A DNA stretch of 64,000 nucleotides, taken from IMG/VR virus record IMGVR_UViG_3300013099_000017, positions 62,001 through 126,000 of that record; one strand, written 5' to 3'. This document shows, one piece after another, positions 1 to 7,284 of the stretch (positions are counted from its first letter, which is position 1; each line of letters begins with the position of its first letter). The translations under genes were made by a program, and so were the position numbers. Under the pieces are notes generated by a model, which saw only the letters and a list, made by a program, of their open reading frames with translations, made no database searches and had not been told where the DNA came from. Source of the stretch: a virus.

Positions 1-149
1 CTGATACTGATACATCTGTATTAAAATCAAATGATATGGATGATCCGGTGTTTGGGTTAGGTGATAATTTACAGGGACCGAACTCCCATTTACAATATAA
101 CACGATACCTGTTTCACAGGGTATGAAGGTTCAACAACCAAAGTTGTAA
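1..149 (+). CDS. C-terminal end of an unknown protein (partial)
   Basis: An open frame enters from the left edge (frame of base 3) and stops at TAA 147-149, giving about 48 residues ending VQQPKL. There is no start in the window. The low-complexity, Asn/Gln/Asp-rich tail and the strong terminator just downstream suggest the end of a separate operon, perhaps structural, but the function cannot be read. Confidence 0.55.
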   Translation, partial: DTDTSVLKSNDMDDPVFGLGDNLQGPNSHLQYNTIPVSQGMKVQQPKL

Positions 150-173
150 GCGTGTTTGAAATTGTACGATAAT

Positions 174-202
174 AAAAAACATCAAGTGATTGGTGTTTTT
201 TT
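174..202 (+). terminator. Intrinsic, possibly bidirectional terminator
   Basis: ACATCA and TGGTGT pair (one G-U) around a 6-nt loop, with an A-run before and seven T after. It lies 25 bases after the stop at 149 and would end the upstream transcript before the promoter at 211. Confidence 0.75.
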
Positions 203-210
203 GTTAATAT

Positions 211-252
211 CCCATTGTGAGTATATACATTTATTAACTAATAAACGATACT
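211..252 (+). promoter_or_regulatory. Early promoter, CCCATTGTGAG-box type
   Basis: CCCATTGTGAG (211-221), 25 bases beginning TATATACAT, then -10 GATACT (247-252). The leader ends TTTTCAAAAGGAAA before the 295 start. This is one of about 16 copies of the same layout in the window. AAACGATA and TATCGTTT also form an inverted repeat across the -10. Confidence 0.7.
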
Positions 253-294
253 ATGCTTATCGTTTAAAGATAAATTTTCAAAAGGAAATAAATA

Positions 295-870
295 ATGAAT
301 ATTGTTAATGTTGCATTTAAAAATGCAGTTGTTGAAGTATTAGCTCAATATGGTTTTCGTTTAGGTTTAAATAATCTTGATCGCAAATACAATGTGATTT
401 ATCATGATAATATTGATCGTTTCACATTAGAATATCGTGAATTTCATGGTAGAATCTCACTCCGTTTAGATGGTACAACAATCACAAACTCTCGTAAAAT
501 TGATTATTATGAAGATGATGAAAAAGCATTAGTCAATCTTACTTCACGGTTGAAACGTATTCTAAAAAATGAACGTGAATATAATGAATTGCGTGTCAAA
601 CGTGATAATGCAAATCGTGATAATAAAGCGAAAATTGCAGAAAAGATTGATGGTTTCAATAATCGCAAAGGTGGTCATAGTATTGTTGTTGATCCGGATT
701 CATTGGAAGATGAATATTCTCAATTAACTGTTTTTTATCGTTCATACGAATTTATTGCAAAAGTTGATGAAGAAGGTCTTTTATTTACAAGACAAAATTT
801 ATTAAATAAACCAACTGAGGATTTACCATTAGATAAGTTGACAGGTATTGTTGATATTTTGGTAGATTAA
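295..870 (+). CDS. Hypothetical protein, 191 aa
   Basis: Not recognised. A soluble, strongly charged protein; the middle (about residues 80-125) is Lys/Arg/Asn-rich and probably helical, and the ends look like mixed alpha/beta. The start is fixed by the AAAAGGAAA ribosome-binding site 7 bases upstream. It is the only gene between the first two box-type promoters, so it is probably made early. No signal peptide or membrane segment. Confidence 0.6.
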   Translation: MNIVNVAFKNAVVEVLAQYGFRLGLNNLDRKYNVIYHDNIDRFTLEYREFHGRISLRLDGTTITNSRKIDYYEDDEKALVNLTSRLKRILKNEREYNELRVKRDNANRDNKAKIAEKIDGFNNRKGGHSIVVDPDSLEDEYSQLTVFYRSYEFIAKVDEEGLLFTRQNLLNKPTEDLPLDKLTGIVDILVD

Positions 871-915
871 TATCTCTTTATGGGTATTCATTATTACATA
901 ATTAAATGTAATAAT
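871..915 (+). promoter_or_regulatory. Early promoter, variant box (TCTCTTTATGGG)
   Basis: A divergent copy of the box, TATCTCTTTATGGG (871-884), starts right after the stop at 870. Twenty-five bases later there is AATAAT (910-915). It drives the ArdA-like gene. Weaker match than the other copies. Confidence 0.5.
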
Positions 916-945
916 GATTTCAAGATTAATTAATAGGAAATAAAA

Positions 946-1494
946 ATGACTAAATTATTTACTGCTAAATATGAAAGTGATGAAGATGTTGAATCATTCA
1001 CATTAGAGTTTGATGAAATTGATGAATTATTGGCAATTGTTGAACCAATTGAAGATGATTATTTCATTGATCGGGATGATATTAAAATCACTTGGAATTC
1101 CAATGCTGATGAAGGTGATGAAATTGTCAAGTTTTTGTATAAGTTGAACGATCTTACAATGGATGAAATGGTAAACACTTATGATGGTGATTATGATGAT
1201 TATCTGGAAAATGGTGATCTCTTTTATCAATTCATGTATTTAACTGAATATAATTCATATGATGCTGAAACCGCTATGGAAAAGGCTGATGATGTTTCAA
1301 TTTATCAGGGTGATGCAGAAGATTATGTGGAGCAATTCACAAAAGATTGTAATGGTGAAATTCCACAATTTTTAGAGTTTTATATTAATTGGGAACAAAT
1401 GGCAAGTGATTTTGTTCGTGATGGTGAATTGCTTGAACTTGATGATATTGTCGGTGGTGATAACGTTTGGGTTACTAATGGTAATTCAATGTAA
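946..1494 (+). CDS. ardA: ArdA-like antirestriction protein (DNA mimic)
   Basis: 182 aa, extremely acidic (Asp/Glu throughout), as expected for ArdA, which mimics bent B-DNA and blocks type I restriction enzymes. The C-terminal part has the family pattern, a stretch like FYINWEQMASDF, matching the Y-x-x-Y/W-E-x-x-A-x-D region of ArdA. Length is close to the usual 165-185 aa. The family assignment rests on that motif, the acidity and the length. It is the first gene after a box-type promoter and sits just upstream of a tRNA gene, which fits early action against host restriction. Start supported by AGGAAA 7 bases upstream. Confidence 0.72.
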   Translation: MTKLFTAKYESDEDVESFTLEFDEIDELLAIVEPIEDDYFIDRDDIKITWNSNADEGDEIVKFLYKLNDLTMDEMVNTYDGDYDDYLENGDLFYQFMYLTEYNSYDAETAMEKADDVSIYQGDAEDYVEQFTKDCNGEIPQFLEFYINWEQMASDFVRDGELLELDDIVGGDNVWVTNGNSM

Positions 1495-1504
1495 TATTAA
1501 ATTT

Positions 1505-1579
1505 GGGTCTGTAGTTCAACTGGTCAAACGTGCCACTCATAATGGCTTATTTCAGGTTCGAGTCCTGACAGACCTACCA
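1505..1579 (+). tRNA. tRNA with CAU anticodon (Met or lysidine-type Ile)
   Basis: 75 nt with encoded CCA. Acceptor GGGTCTG pairs with CAGACCT (G1-U72 wobble); T8 A9; short D arm GTTC..AAAC with GG in the loop; anticodon arm TGCCA-CTCATAA-TGGCT (outer pair mismatched); T arm TCAGG-TTCGAGT-CCTGA. A standard initiator is unlikely because bases 1-72 pair. It could read AUG or, if modified to lysidine, AUA. ATA codons are common in this AT-rich genome. Confidence 0.88.
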
Positions 1580-1596
1580 AATTGAAGGATTGTATT

Positions 1597-1740
1597 ATGA
1601 AAAAGAATAAAACAAAACAACGTAAATTGCGTAAATGTGAACAGGGTATTAAAACAAAATCTCATAATCGGGGATGTAAATATACACTTGGTGCTAATGG
1701 ATTTGTTCCTTCATTTATAGCTGATTCCTTCCGATTATAA
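1597..1740 (+). CDS. Small basic protein, 47 aa
   Basis: Not recognised. Very basic N-terminal half (MKKNKTKQRKLRK) with two Cys (residues 14 and 27), then a hydrophobic tail. It starts 18 bases after the tRNA with AAGGA 8 bases before the ATG, so it may be co-transcribed with it. The stop overlaps a TATAAATA late promoter. Confidence 0.55.
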   Translation: MKKNKTKQRKLRKCEQGIKTKSHNRGCKYTLGANGFVPSFIADSFRL

Positions 1741-1743
1741 ATA
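1736..1743 (+). promoter_or_regulatory. T4-type late promoter TATAAATA
   Basis: Exact TATAAATA 28 bases upstream of the 1771 start, spanning the previous stop codon. In T4 this octamer alone is the late promoter, read by gp55 with gp33. Confidence 0.5.
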
Positions 1744-1770
1744 CAAGCATTATATAATAAAGGAAACGTA

Positions 1771-2175
1771 ATGAAAAATGTTTTAATAGCAATAGTATTT
1801 TTTGCAATAATGATTACTATTGGTCAAGTTCGTGCAGAGAGATCACCATTTAATGAAAATTATTATAATCGGATATGGTGTGCAGAAAAAGGTGGGGTTC
1901 CAGAATTCAGATTGGATGATGGTAAACGTGTTGATTGTTTGTTACCGGATTATGCAGTCGAAGCAGATTGGGCTAATTATAAAGCCTATGAATCAATTGG
2001 ACAAGCGTTACATTATGCAAAAGAAACTAACCGGAAGGTTGGTATATTGTTAATCATTAAAGATGAAGATGGTTTTAAATGGGTACAATTGGTATCAGAT
2101 AACCTTAAATATTATCACATACATAAAGCAAAGGTGTGGTATATTATTGCTAATGAGCGATTTACCTACAAATGA
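1771..2175 (+). CDS. Secreted hypothetical protein, 134 aa
   Basis: Residues 1-22 are a clear signal peptide (basic start, hydrophobic core, VRA cleavage site), so the mature protein is periplasmic. The mature part has two Cys (about residues 37 and 56) that could form a disulphide, and a conserved-looking block YAVEADWA..ESIGQALHYA..T..KVGI, which I associate with small secreted proteins found in phages and plasmids. The biochemical role is not known to me. It follows a TATAAATA element, so late expression is possible. Confidence 0.6.
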   Translation: MKNVLIAIVFFAIMITIGQVRAERSPFNENYYNRIWCAEKGGVPEFRLDDGKRVDCLLPDYAVEADWANYKAYESIGQALHYAKETNRKVGILLIIKDEDGFKWVQLVSDNLKYYHIHKAKVWYIIANERFTYK

Positions 2176-2188
2176 AGGAAAATATATT

Positions 2189-2374
2189 ATGAAATATACT
2201 GTAAGAATTATTGAAAGTGAACGGGGTTGGGGTCAAATAGTTGATGAAATTAAAGAATTCGATTCTGATGATGAAGCATATGAATTTGTAAGAAAATATA
2301 ATGCTCAAAATAATTTAGATTATGTTCCTGATTGGTATATGTATGCACAAGATCCCGTGAGGATTGAAAAATGA
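2189..2374 (+). CDS. Hypothetical protein, 61 aa
   Basis: Not recognised. Reads MKYTVRII..., a small acidic alpha/beta protein ending in an aromatic stretch (WYMYA). The start at 2189 is chosen because AAGGAA lies 9 bases upstream; a longer upstream frame exists but runs through the 1771 gene. Its stop overlaps the next start (ATGA). Confidence 0.6.
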   Translation: MKYTVRIIESERGWGQIVDEIKEFDSDDEAYEFVRKYNAQNNLDYVPDWYMYAQDPVRIEK

Positions 2375-2727
2375 GTGATCAAGTACAAACAACATTAGAT
2401 CCATTAAACAAATTCACAAAGTATAAGGCTTATGAAATTGCTGATGTTTGTGGAATTTTACCAATTTGGGTTTTAAATTATAATTTTTTCGATAAACCAT
2501 TAAAAGATGCATTAAAAATTCAATATGGGTTTCCATTTGGTGATGATGATATGTCCAATTTTACTGGTAATGTTGAAGCTGATGGAACATTTACATATCC
2601 GGAAGATCCCACAAAATACCCTCTAATACGCATTGTAAGAGGTTCTGAGACATTTTATCAGTATCTTGATAGTTGGGTGGCTATTGTACAGGAAGATGGT
2701 TCATTTTATGTTGATAGAATGGATTAA
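2371..2727 (+). CDS. Hypothetical protein, 118 aa
   Basis: Not recognised. Soluble and acidic, with an aromatic-rich centre and a C-terminal beta-like repeat (YLDSWVAIVQEDGSFYV). Translationally coupled to the previous gene by an ATGA overlap. Last gene before a box-type promoter. Confidence 0.6.
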   Translation: MSDQVQTTLDPLNKFTKYKAYEIADVCGILPIWVLNYNFFDKPLKDALKIQYGFPFGDDDMSNFTGNVEADGTFTYPEDPTKYPLIRIVRGSETFYQYLDSWVAIVQEDGSFYVDRMD

Positions 2728-2732
2728 TATAT

Positions 2733-2773
2733 CCCATTGTGGGTATATACATTTACTGTAGATATCATATAAT
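2733..2773 (+). promoter_or_regulatory. Early promoter, CCCATTGTGGG-box type
   Basis: CCCATTGTGGG (2733-2743), then 24 bases, then TATAAT (2768-2773), the best -10 in the set. Leader ends CCAAAAGGAAAA before the 2811 start. Confidence 0.7.
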
Positions 2774-2810
2774 AAAGACATAAGATAAATTAATCCAAAA
2801 GGAAAACATC

Positions 2811-2978
2811 ATGAACACTCAACTTGTAGCAAGTCAACTAGAAAATGATTTAGCATATCAGCAGTCGGTTCAACAGAATGACCCATACAACATGATGTTG
2901 GTGTTACGTGCATATCAACTTCCATACAAAATTACTGATGCAACGGCATTAATTGAATATGCCAAGGGTAAAAAATAA
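2811..2978 (+). CDS. Hypothetical protein, 55 aa
   Basis: Not recognised. Gln/Asn-rich helical N-terminus and a C-terminal basic tail (AKGKK). The stop overlaps the next start (TAATG). Start supported by AAAAGGAAAA 5 bases upstream. Confidence 0.55.
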   Translation: MNTQLVASQLENDLAYQQSVQQNDPYNMMLVLRAYQLPYKITDATALIEYAKGKK

Positions 2979-3226
2979 TGCCTATTACAACCAATAATCA
3001 TATTCGGGATTATCTTGATATTTCTGATGTTCCTGAATCTGAAATTGATGAATGGAATTCGGAATGTAGTTTATGGGTAAAATACAGGGGTATGTATCTT
3101 GCTCTTTCTGATTTTGGATATAATCCTTATTCGGAATGGTCTGCTACTTATGGTTTAACAAATACAGCATCAATTGTTCTTAAACCTATTGAAAGTGATC
3201 AATATATTATTGGTCTTGCAACATGA
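2978..3226 (+). CDS. Hypothetical protein, 82 aa
   Basis: Not recognised. Acidic N-terminal 30 residues, then a Tyr/Trp-rich half. Coupled on both sides by TAATG/ATGA overlaps in an operon of very small genes. Confidence 0.55.
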   Translation: MPITTNNHIRDYLDISDVPESEIDEWNSECSLWVKYRGMYLALSDFGYNPYSEWSATYGLTNTASIVLKPIESDQYIIGLAT

Positions 3227-3318
3227 ATTGGTTTGAAAAATTATTTGTAGCATTGGAAGTGTTAGCCATTATTGGTATGATTGTTTATTCTGTACTTCAA
3301 TTTTTTGGAATTGTATGA
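3223..3318 (+). CDS. Single-pass membrane peptide, 31 aa
   Basis: Reads MNWFEKLFVALEV then a hydrophobic run to FFGIV: one transmembrane helix and almost nothing else. The ATG overlaps the preceding stop. Too short for homology; kept because of the coupling and the dense operon. Confidence 0.45.
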   Translation: MNWFEKLFVALEVLAIIGMIVYSVLQFFGIV

Positions 3319-3320
3319 TA

Positions 3321-3398
3321 ATGGATATTGAAGAAATATTGGAAAAATTGTTTATCGTTTGTATTGTACTCCATGCAATTTACATGACATGTTTTTGA
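3321..3398 (+). CDS. Hydrophobic peptide, 25 aa
   Basis: Starts two bases after the previous stop; acidic N-terminus then a hydrophobic helix with two Cys (IVCIVLHAIYMTCF). A second putative mini membrane protein in tandem. Function unknown. Confidence 0.35.
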   Translation: MDIEEILEKLFIVCIVLHAIYMTCF

Positions 3399-3405
3399 GA
3401 AAATT

Positions 3406-3603
3406 ATGAGCGTATATGACTTATTAAAAAAAGATTTAGATGAATTGATGGATCTCTGTCAATCAAAAAACATTTATGTTAGTTGGAATAAAAATTCAAT
3501 ATTTATTTGTGATTTAAATGGTGAGTTAATGTATCAGGGTGATGCACCACAAGAACCAATTAGCTATCAATTTCTAATGAAAAAAATTAAGGAAATTTTG
3601 TGA
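3406..3603 (+). CDS. Hypothetical protein, 65 aa
   Basis: Not recognised. Helical N-terminus with a LeuAsp-rich face (YDLLKKDLDELMDLC), then a strand-like NSIFICDLNGELMYQG hairpin. Overlaps the next gene by four bases. Confidence 0.55.
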   Translation: MSVYDLLKKDLDELMDLCQSKNIYVSWNKNSIFICDLNGELMYQGDAPQEPISYQFLMKKIKEIL

Positions 3604-3791
3604 AATATAAGGTAAGTATTGAGAAAAAGTATCTTTATATTTGGAAAGCTAATAGGGAAAATCCTATATTAGAATTTTCTGTTTCAGAAAAAGGTATAAC
3701 GTTAATTGATGGTGATGTGAAAATTAAACAAGATTTTTATAGTCGTGAAGAAATCAAGAATTTAAAATATGAATTGGAGTTAATGAAATGA
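3600..3791 (+). CDS. Hypothetical protein, 63 aa (GTG start)
   Basis: Starts with GTG at 3600, overlapping the previous TGA. Beta-strand-rich, Lys-rich: KYKVSIEKKYLYIW. AAGGAAATTTT lies just upstream. Resembles the N-terminal strands of its neighbour at 3406 in style but is not clearly a paralogue. Function unknown. Confidence 0.5.
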   Translation: MKYKVSIEKKYLYIWKANRENPILEFSVSEKGITLIDGDVKIKQDFYSREEIKNLKYELELMK

Positions 3792-4222
3792 CAAGTAAAG
3801 TATTATGTGCTTTAGGTGTTAAAGATGGTAAAACCGAATATCTTTATGATTTTTCATGGGATTGTGATTGGTATTGGGGTGGTGGTTATGTTGGTAATAA
3901 ACACTTACATCATCATTTTAATGGGTTAGTTGGTGGAAACATTAACATGCATGATGCGTTTGAAGAATATTATGATAGTACCAAAATAACAAAAGATCAA
4001 TTGTGGCGATTGTGTGATCTTATGAAACAATTTTATGCTCATAGAGAAAGTTCTGAATGTTTTCAATGGGGTGGCAATTATACATGTTCAGGTAGATCTC
4101 ATGAAGAAATTAATTCTGATTTGGGTAAAGCATTAAATGAACATATCGAAAAGGTCATTATTCCCGAAGTTCGGAAATTATTGAAAGATGTTGATACGCA
4201 GGAATCTGTAAAAATATCTTAA
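3788..4222 (+). CDS. Hypothetical protein, 144 aa (His/Trp/Gly-rich)
   Basis: Unknown family, with a striking N-terminal block (about residues 24-50) of alternating Trp, Gly and His (WDCDWYWGGGYVG..HLHHHFNG), and two Cys at about 97 and 105. Such His/Cys clusters could bind a metal, but this is inference. The C-terminal third is helical. Last gene of the operon that starts at 2811; its stop abuts a box-type promoter. Confidence 0.6.
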   Translation: MTSKVLCALGVKDGKTEYLYDFSWDCDWYWGGGYVGNKHLHHHFNGLVGGNINMHDAFEEYYDSTKITKDQLWRLCDLMKQFYAHRESSECFQWGGNYTCSGRSHEEINSDLGKALNEHIEKVIIPEVRKLLKDVDTQESVKIS

Positions 4223-4227
4223 TATAT

Positions 4228-4269
4228 CCCATTGTGGGTATATACATCTATTGTTAAATATAAGATAAT
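4228..4269 (+). promoter_or_regulatory. Early promoter, CCCATTGTGGG-box type
   Basis: Box 4228-4238, 25-base spacer, -10 GATAAT 4264-4269. Begins five bases after the preceding stop. Confidence 0.75.
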
Positions 4270-4282
4270 GTATTTGTGGTAA

Positions 4283-4320
4283 GGGGATTTCCCCAAATAG
4301 ATAAACTTCCAAAAGGAAAA
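4283..4320 (+). promoter_or_regulatory. Leader hairpin plus conserved ribosome-binding leader
   Basis: GGGG-ATTT-CCCC hairpin (4283-4294) near the predicted 5' end of the mRNA, then ATAAACTTCCAAAAGGAAA. The same arrangement recurs at 31778, 33245, 35111, 37034 and 39135, with compensating changes in the stem. Confidence 0.65.
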
Positions 4321-4324
4321 CACC

Positions 4325-4849
4325 ATGTATAATGGTAATTTTGAACAAGAATCTGAACAGGTCATTGAAAAATATGAACCGAAACTGAGAGTAATGTTTC
4401 CTGACTTTCATGTTAATATGAGAGTAAGTAAATTGCTTGGTACAACATTGTGGATTAATATATCTTCTCCGCATGAAATAACAAGACATAATGCAGATGT
4501 TAATATTGATTTTCATGTTTTCAATGAAGATCATGTTCCTTCATTAGAGAAAAATCTTTGTCCAAAAAAATATAAATTTCGTAAAATCAACGGTGATACC
4601 TTAGATGTTATGGTTGGTAAATTTATGGTTTGGATTGCAAAGAATGAATCTGAAATGAAATCCGATTGGGTTAATTATAAGGACAAGAAAATGAGTAAAT
4701 CAGATTATCAGGTGTATAAAAAAAATGGAAATCAATATGTCATTTATCAGGAATTTGATAAATGGAATATTTATCAACTTTCATGGTCTAGTGCTAATAA
4801 ATTAGTTTCTTCCCATGATACAAACGCAGAGGCGGTATCAGCATTATGA
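4325..4849 (+). CDS. Hypothetical protein, 174 aa
   Basis: Not recognised. Mixed alpha/beta, no membrane segment. The C-terminal 40 residues read like a small beta-module (YQVYKKNGNQYVIYQEF..WNIYQLSW). First gene of an operon running to 6956. Overlaps the next start by four bases. Confidence 0.6.
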   Translation: MYNGNFEQESEQVIEKYEPKLRVMFPDFHVNMRVSKLLGTTLWINISSPHEITRHNADVNIDFHVFNEDHVPSLEKNLCPKKYKFRKINGDTLDVMVGKFMVWIAKNESEMKSDWVNYKDKKMSKSDYQVYKKNGNQYVIYQEFDKWNIYQLSWSSANKLVSSHDTNAEAVSAL

Positions 4850-5064
4850 ACTTTTGTATTATGTACATTGCAAGAATCTCAAATGTAAGCAATGATTTTC
4901 AATATATATTTGTATCGAAACATCAAATAACACAAGATGATGTTATAACATATTTAAATTCCAAAGATGAAAGTTTGGATTTAGAAGTTAATCGCTTGGG
5001 TTTATATTCTAATTTACTTAATAAGTTTATTACTTATAAAGTTAATACCATTGAGGAAATTTAA
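4846..5064 (+). CDS. Hypothetical protein, 72 aa
   Basis: Not recognised. Starts MNFCIMYIARI and continues with beta/alpha pattern; coupled to the previous gene by ATGA overlap. Followed by three membrane proteins. Confidence 0.55.
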   Translation: MNFCIMYIARISNVSNDFQYIFVSKHQITQDDVITYLNSKDESLDLEVNRLGLYSNLLNKFITYKVNTIEEI

Positions 5065-5066
5065 AA

Positions 5067-5291
5067 ATGAGTCCTACTAAAATTTTAAATATCGTAAATA
5101 AATTTGATAATCTATTTAAATTCTTTGGATATATTTTTATTGTTTGTATTTTAATGTTTACATTATATTTACTTGCAGTCAATATTCATTATGTTAGTGT
5201 ATTTGGTGTATTCTTGTTTTTACTATATGTATTGGTCAGATATATGGTTGCCTATTACAAGAAAAATAATCCGGATAGGAGAAATTCGTGA
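5067..5291 (+). CDS. Two-helix membrane protein, 74 aa
   Basis: Two hydrophobic helices at about residues 18-38 and 42-62, ending in a basic tail (YYKKNNPDRRNS), so both ends are probably cytoplasmic. First of three consecutive integral membrane proteins; this cluster may alter the host envelope, but no family is recognised. Confidence 0.6.
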   Translation: MSPTKILNIVNKFDNLFKFFGYIFIVCILMFTLYLLAVNIHYVSVFGVFLFLLYVLVRYMVAYYKKNNPDRRNS

Positions 5292-5662
5292 ATCAAACAG
5301 TAATCGGTCGTTTATATGGTATTGTTATTATGTTAATATTATTGGCAATGTCATTTGATTTGATGTACCCAAATGTGATTTTAGTTGGTGTATTATTTGC
5401 TGTTCGTGTTCTACTTATAGTTGATAATCTTAATAGAAATGATGTGAAAGATATATTAATTACTGATTTTAAAACAATAGGTTTATTATTGAATTTATTT
5501 GTTTTGATGTTAATATTATTTGGTTTTATTGAATTTTGGTACATATATGTAATATCACAATCAACTGTATTACTTTTTGGTGCAGTATGGTATTTGGAAA
5601 ATAAACCAGAAATACAGACATTATATCAACTAGCAATTTGGAAAAGGAATAGGGGAAGATGA
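5288..5662 (+). CDS. Four-helix membrane protein, 124 aa (GTG start)
   Basis: About four transmembrane segments. Starts with GTG, overlapping the previous stop, after AGGAGAAATTC. Shares with the next gene the pattern FG.IEFWY....S....LFGAV in the last helices, so the two are tandem paralogues. Function unknown. Confidence 0.6.
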   Translation: MNQTVIGRLYGIVIMLILLAMSFDLMYPNVILVGVLFAVRVLLIVDNLNRNDVKDILITDFKTIGLLLNLFVLMLILFGFIEFWYIYVISQSTVLLFGAVWYLENKPEIQTLYQLAIWKRNRGR

Positions 5663-6018
5663 AAAAAAAAACGATTACAATTGTACGTTTAATTACAATA
5701 ACAATATATTTGATCATATTTGCAATGTCCTTTGGTTTAATAGAACTGAATGGATTGCTGGTAGCAAGTTTATTTATTGTTCAAATTTATATATTTTGTG
5801 GATTCATTAGTACATTAAATGCTCATGAATATGGTAATGTGCCGAAAGGTTGGTTATATTATTTGACTAACACTATTTCAGCTATATTAATATTGTTTAT
5901 GTTATTTGGACAAATAGAATTTTGGTACATGGTTATTTTGAGCCATATAATTTTATTTGGGGCGGTTATTGTATTTAAACGGAAAGCAGAACATGAATTA
6001 TTGGAGAGTAGAAAATGA
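5659..6018 (+). CDS. Four-helix membrane protein, 119 aa
   Basis: Paralogue of the 5288 gene: same length, same four-helix layout, same FGQIEFWY motif before the last helix. Basic start (MKKK) and a charged C-terminal tail. Overlaps both neighbours by four bases. Confidence 0.6.
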   Translation: MKKKTITIVRLITITIYLIIFAMSFGLIELNGLLVASLFIVQIYIFCGFISTLNAHEYGNVPKGWLYYLTNTISAILILFMLFGQIEFWYMVILSHIILFGAVIVFKRKAEHELLESRK

Positions 6019-6956
6019 GTTATTGTGATTTTAATCATACGTTATTTAAACAGTTTACAAGTCATAAGACTAAGATATTTCCTGCTCTATCTGATGATTG
6101 GGAATTGATTAATAAAGCATATAACACAAGTGATGGTGTTGCGTTAAAGTCTAAAAATTTAAATCAAATTGTATATGATATTCCAATGAGGCGATTTATT
6201 ACATTTTGTAAAACATTTAATATTACCATAACAGGTAATCTTTTACATGGTGAATATGCCGTTGGTCAAGATAGATCAGTATATGTTAAAAAAGATTTTG
6301 ATAAGTGGAATGACAAATATAACAAACGTACAGAAAATATTATTTCTTTACGTGATGCTAAAGTAGGTCATGTTTATAGAACGGTGTGTGGATTGTCTGT
6401 AATTTATTTGGGTGCTATGTATCAGGCGAAAGTCATAACAAAAAAATGGGATGATTTATCAAATTTCACTAAAATTACAAAAGTTCATTTCATTCAAACA
6501 AATGTAAGTTTTGATGATGATAATCCTCAGTATGGAATACAACCTGTAAGAAATTATAAATTTATACGAGACATGGGTTATGCTTTGGATGCAGATGAAA
6601 TTGCTAATGTGTTTGAACATCAATATTACGGTGATAATAGCATCGTGTATTGGGATAAAAAACGTCCAAATGGTGTTCCAAAATACGGAATCATTCCAAG
6701 TATTAGAAAACCATATTATCCAAATCAGGATAATTATGCAAAGAAAAATGTGTCATTGTATTATTATACTCCATTATTTGCCAAATATCAGAATAGATTT
6801 TGGAAATTAAGGAATAGCACAACATTAAGATCATCTTATTCAGTTGATAAAGAAACGCTAAAATATTCTGGTAAAAATCAAGATCAAGGTTGGGGTTGTT
6901 CAGGGGAACAAATTAAAGTAGATAATGAATTTTATAGAATTGGTGTTATTGATTAA
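6015..6956 (+). CDS. Hypothetical protein, 313 aa
   Basis: Large soluble protein, not recognised. Rich in Tyr, Asn and Lys. A strand pattern near residues 114-140 (AKVGHVYRTVCGLSVIYLG) looks like a small beta-barrel repeat. The last gene of the 4325-6956 operon, coupled by ATGA overlap. No catalytic motif visible. Confidence 0.6.
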   Translation: MSYCDFNHTLFKQFTSHKTKIFPALSDDWELINKAYNTSDGVALKSKNLNQIVYDIPMRRFITFCKTFNITITGNLLHGEYAVGQDRSVYVKKDFDKWNDKYNKRTENIISLRDAKVGHVYRTVCGLSVIYLGAMYQAKVITKKWDDLSNFTKITKVHFIQTNVSFDDDNPQYGIQPVRNYKFIRDMGYALDADEIANVFEHQYYGDNSIVYWDKKRPNGVPKYGIIPSIRKPYYPNQDNYAKKNVSLYYYTPLFAKYQNRFWKLRNSTTLRSSYSVDKETLKYSGKNQDQGWGCSGEQIKVDNEFYRIGVID

Positions 6957-6961
6957 TATAT

Positions 6962-7003
6962 CCCATTGTGGGTATATACACAAATATTATATTATGTGAT
7001 AAT
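6962..7003 (+). promoter_or_regulatory. Early promoter, CCCATTGTGGG-box type
   Basis: Box 6962-6972, 25 bases, -10 GATAAT 6998-7003 preceded by TGT (extended -10 like). Confidence 0.72.
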
Positions 7004-7038
7004 GGGTTCAAGATTAAATAAACAGGAAAGGAAATGAA

Positions 7039-7260
7039 ATGAAGTGGTGTAAAGATTCTTATTTTAAAGATTTAAGTGATGATGAATTGCTCATTGAATA
7101 TGATGATGCCCGTAGTTTGATGTCGTATTATAATGCGGCCGAAGGAAATTGGAGTAGTGAAACGGGTGCTCGAAATGAATGTAGTTATTATCTTAATGAA
7201 GTGAGAACTGAAATTGGTATTCGAGATTTGACCCCAAATACAGGAACTTATTTATGCTAA
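7039..7260 (+). CDS. Hypothetical protein, 73 aa
   Basis: Not recognised. Acidic N-terminal half (DLSDDELLIEYDDARS) likely helical. AGGAAAGGAAATGAAATG gives a strong ribosome-binding site. A TTATGC..GCATAA hairpin follows the stop. Confidence 0.55.
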   Translation: MKWCKDSYFKDLSDDELLIEYDDARSLMSYYNAAEGNWSSETGARNECSYYLNEVRTEIGIRDLTPNTGTYLC

Positions 7261-7284
7261 ATAAGCATAAAGGGGAATTTATAT

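Noticed and set aside
211-221. CCCATTGTGGG repeats as a CRISPR array or iterons
   Set aside because: They are dispersed one per operon with no regular spacers; the fixed relation to -10 hexamers shows promoter elements.
1027-1230. Minus-strand frames of 60-120 codons across the window
   Set aside because: They mirror the + strand genes, have no ribosome-binding sites and use Ile/Asn/Phe-rich shadows of Asp/Asn codons. Only the HNH frame has a real domain.
1505-1579. An initiator tRNA
   Set aside because: Bases 1 and 72 pair (G-U), and the anticodon stem lacks the three G-C pairs of initiators.
3600-3603. GTG and TTG starts at 3600, 5288, 28351, 29478, 63704 taken as errors
   Set aside because: Each overlaps the previous stop in the normal TGA/TAA coupling and each body looks like a real protein, so the non-ATG starts are kept.
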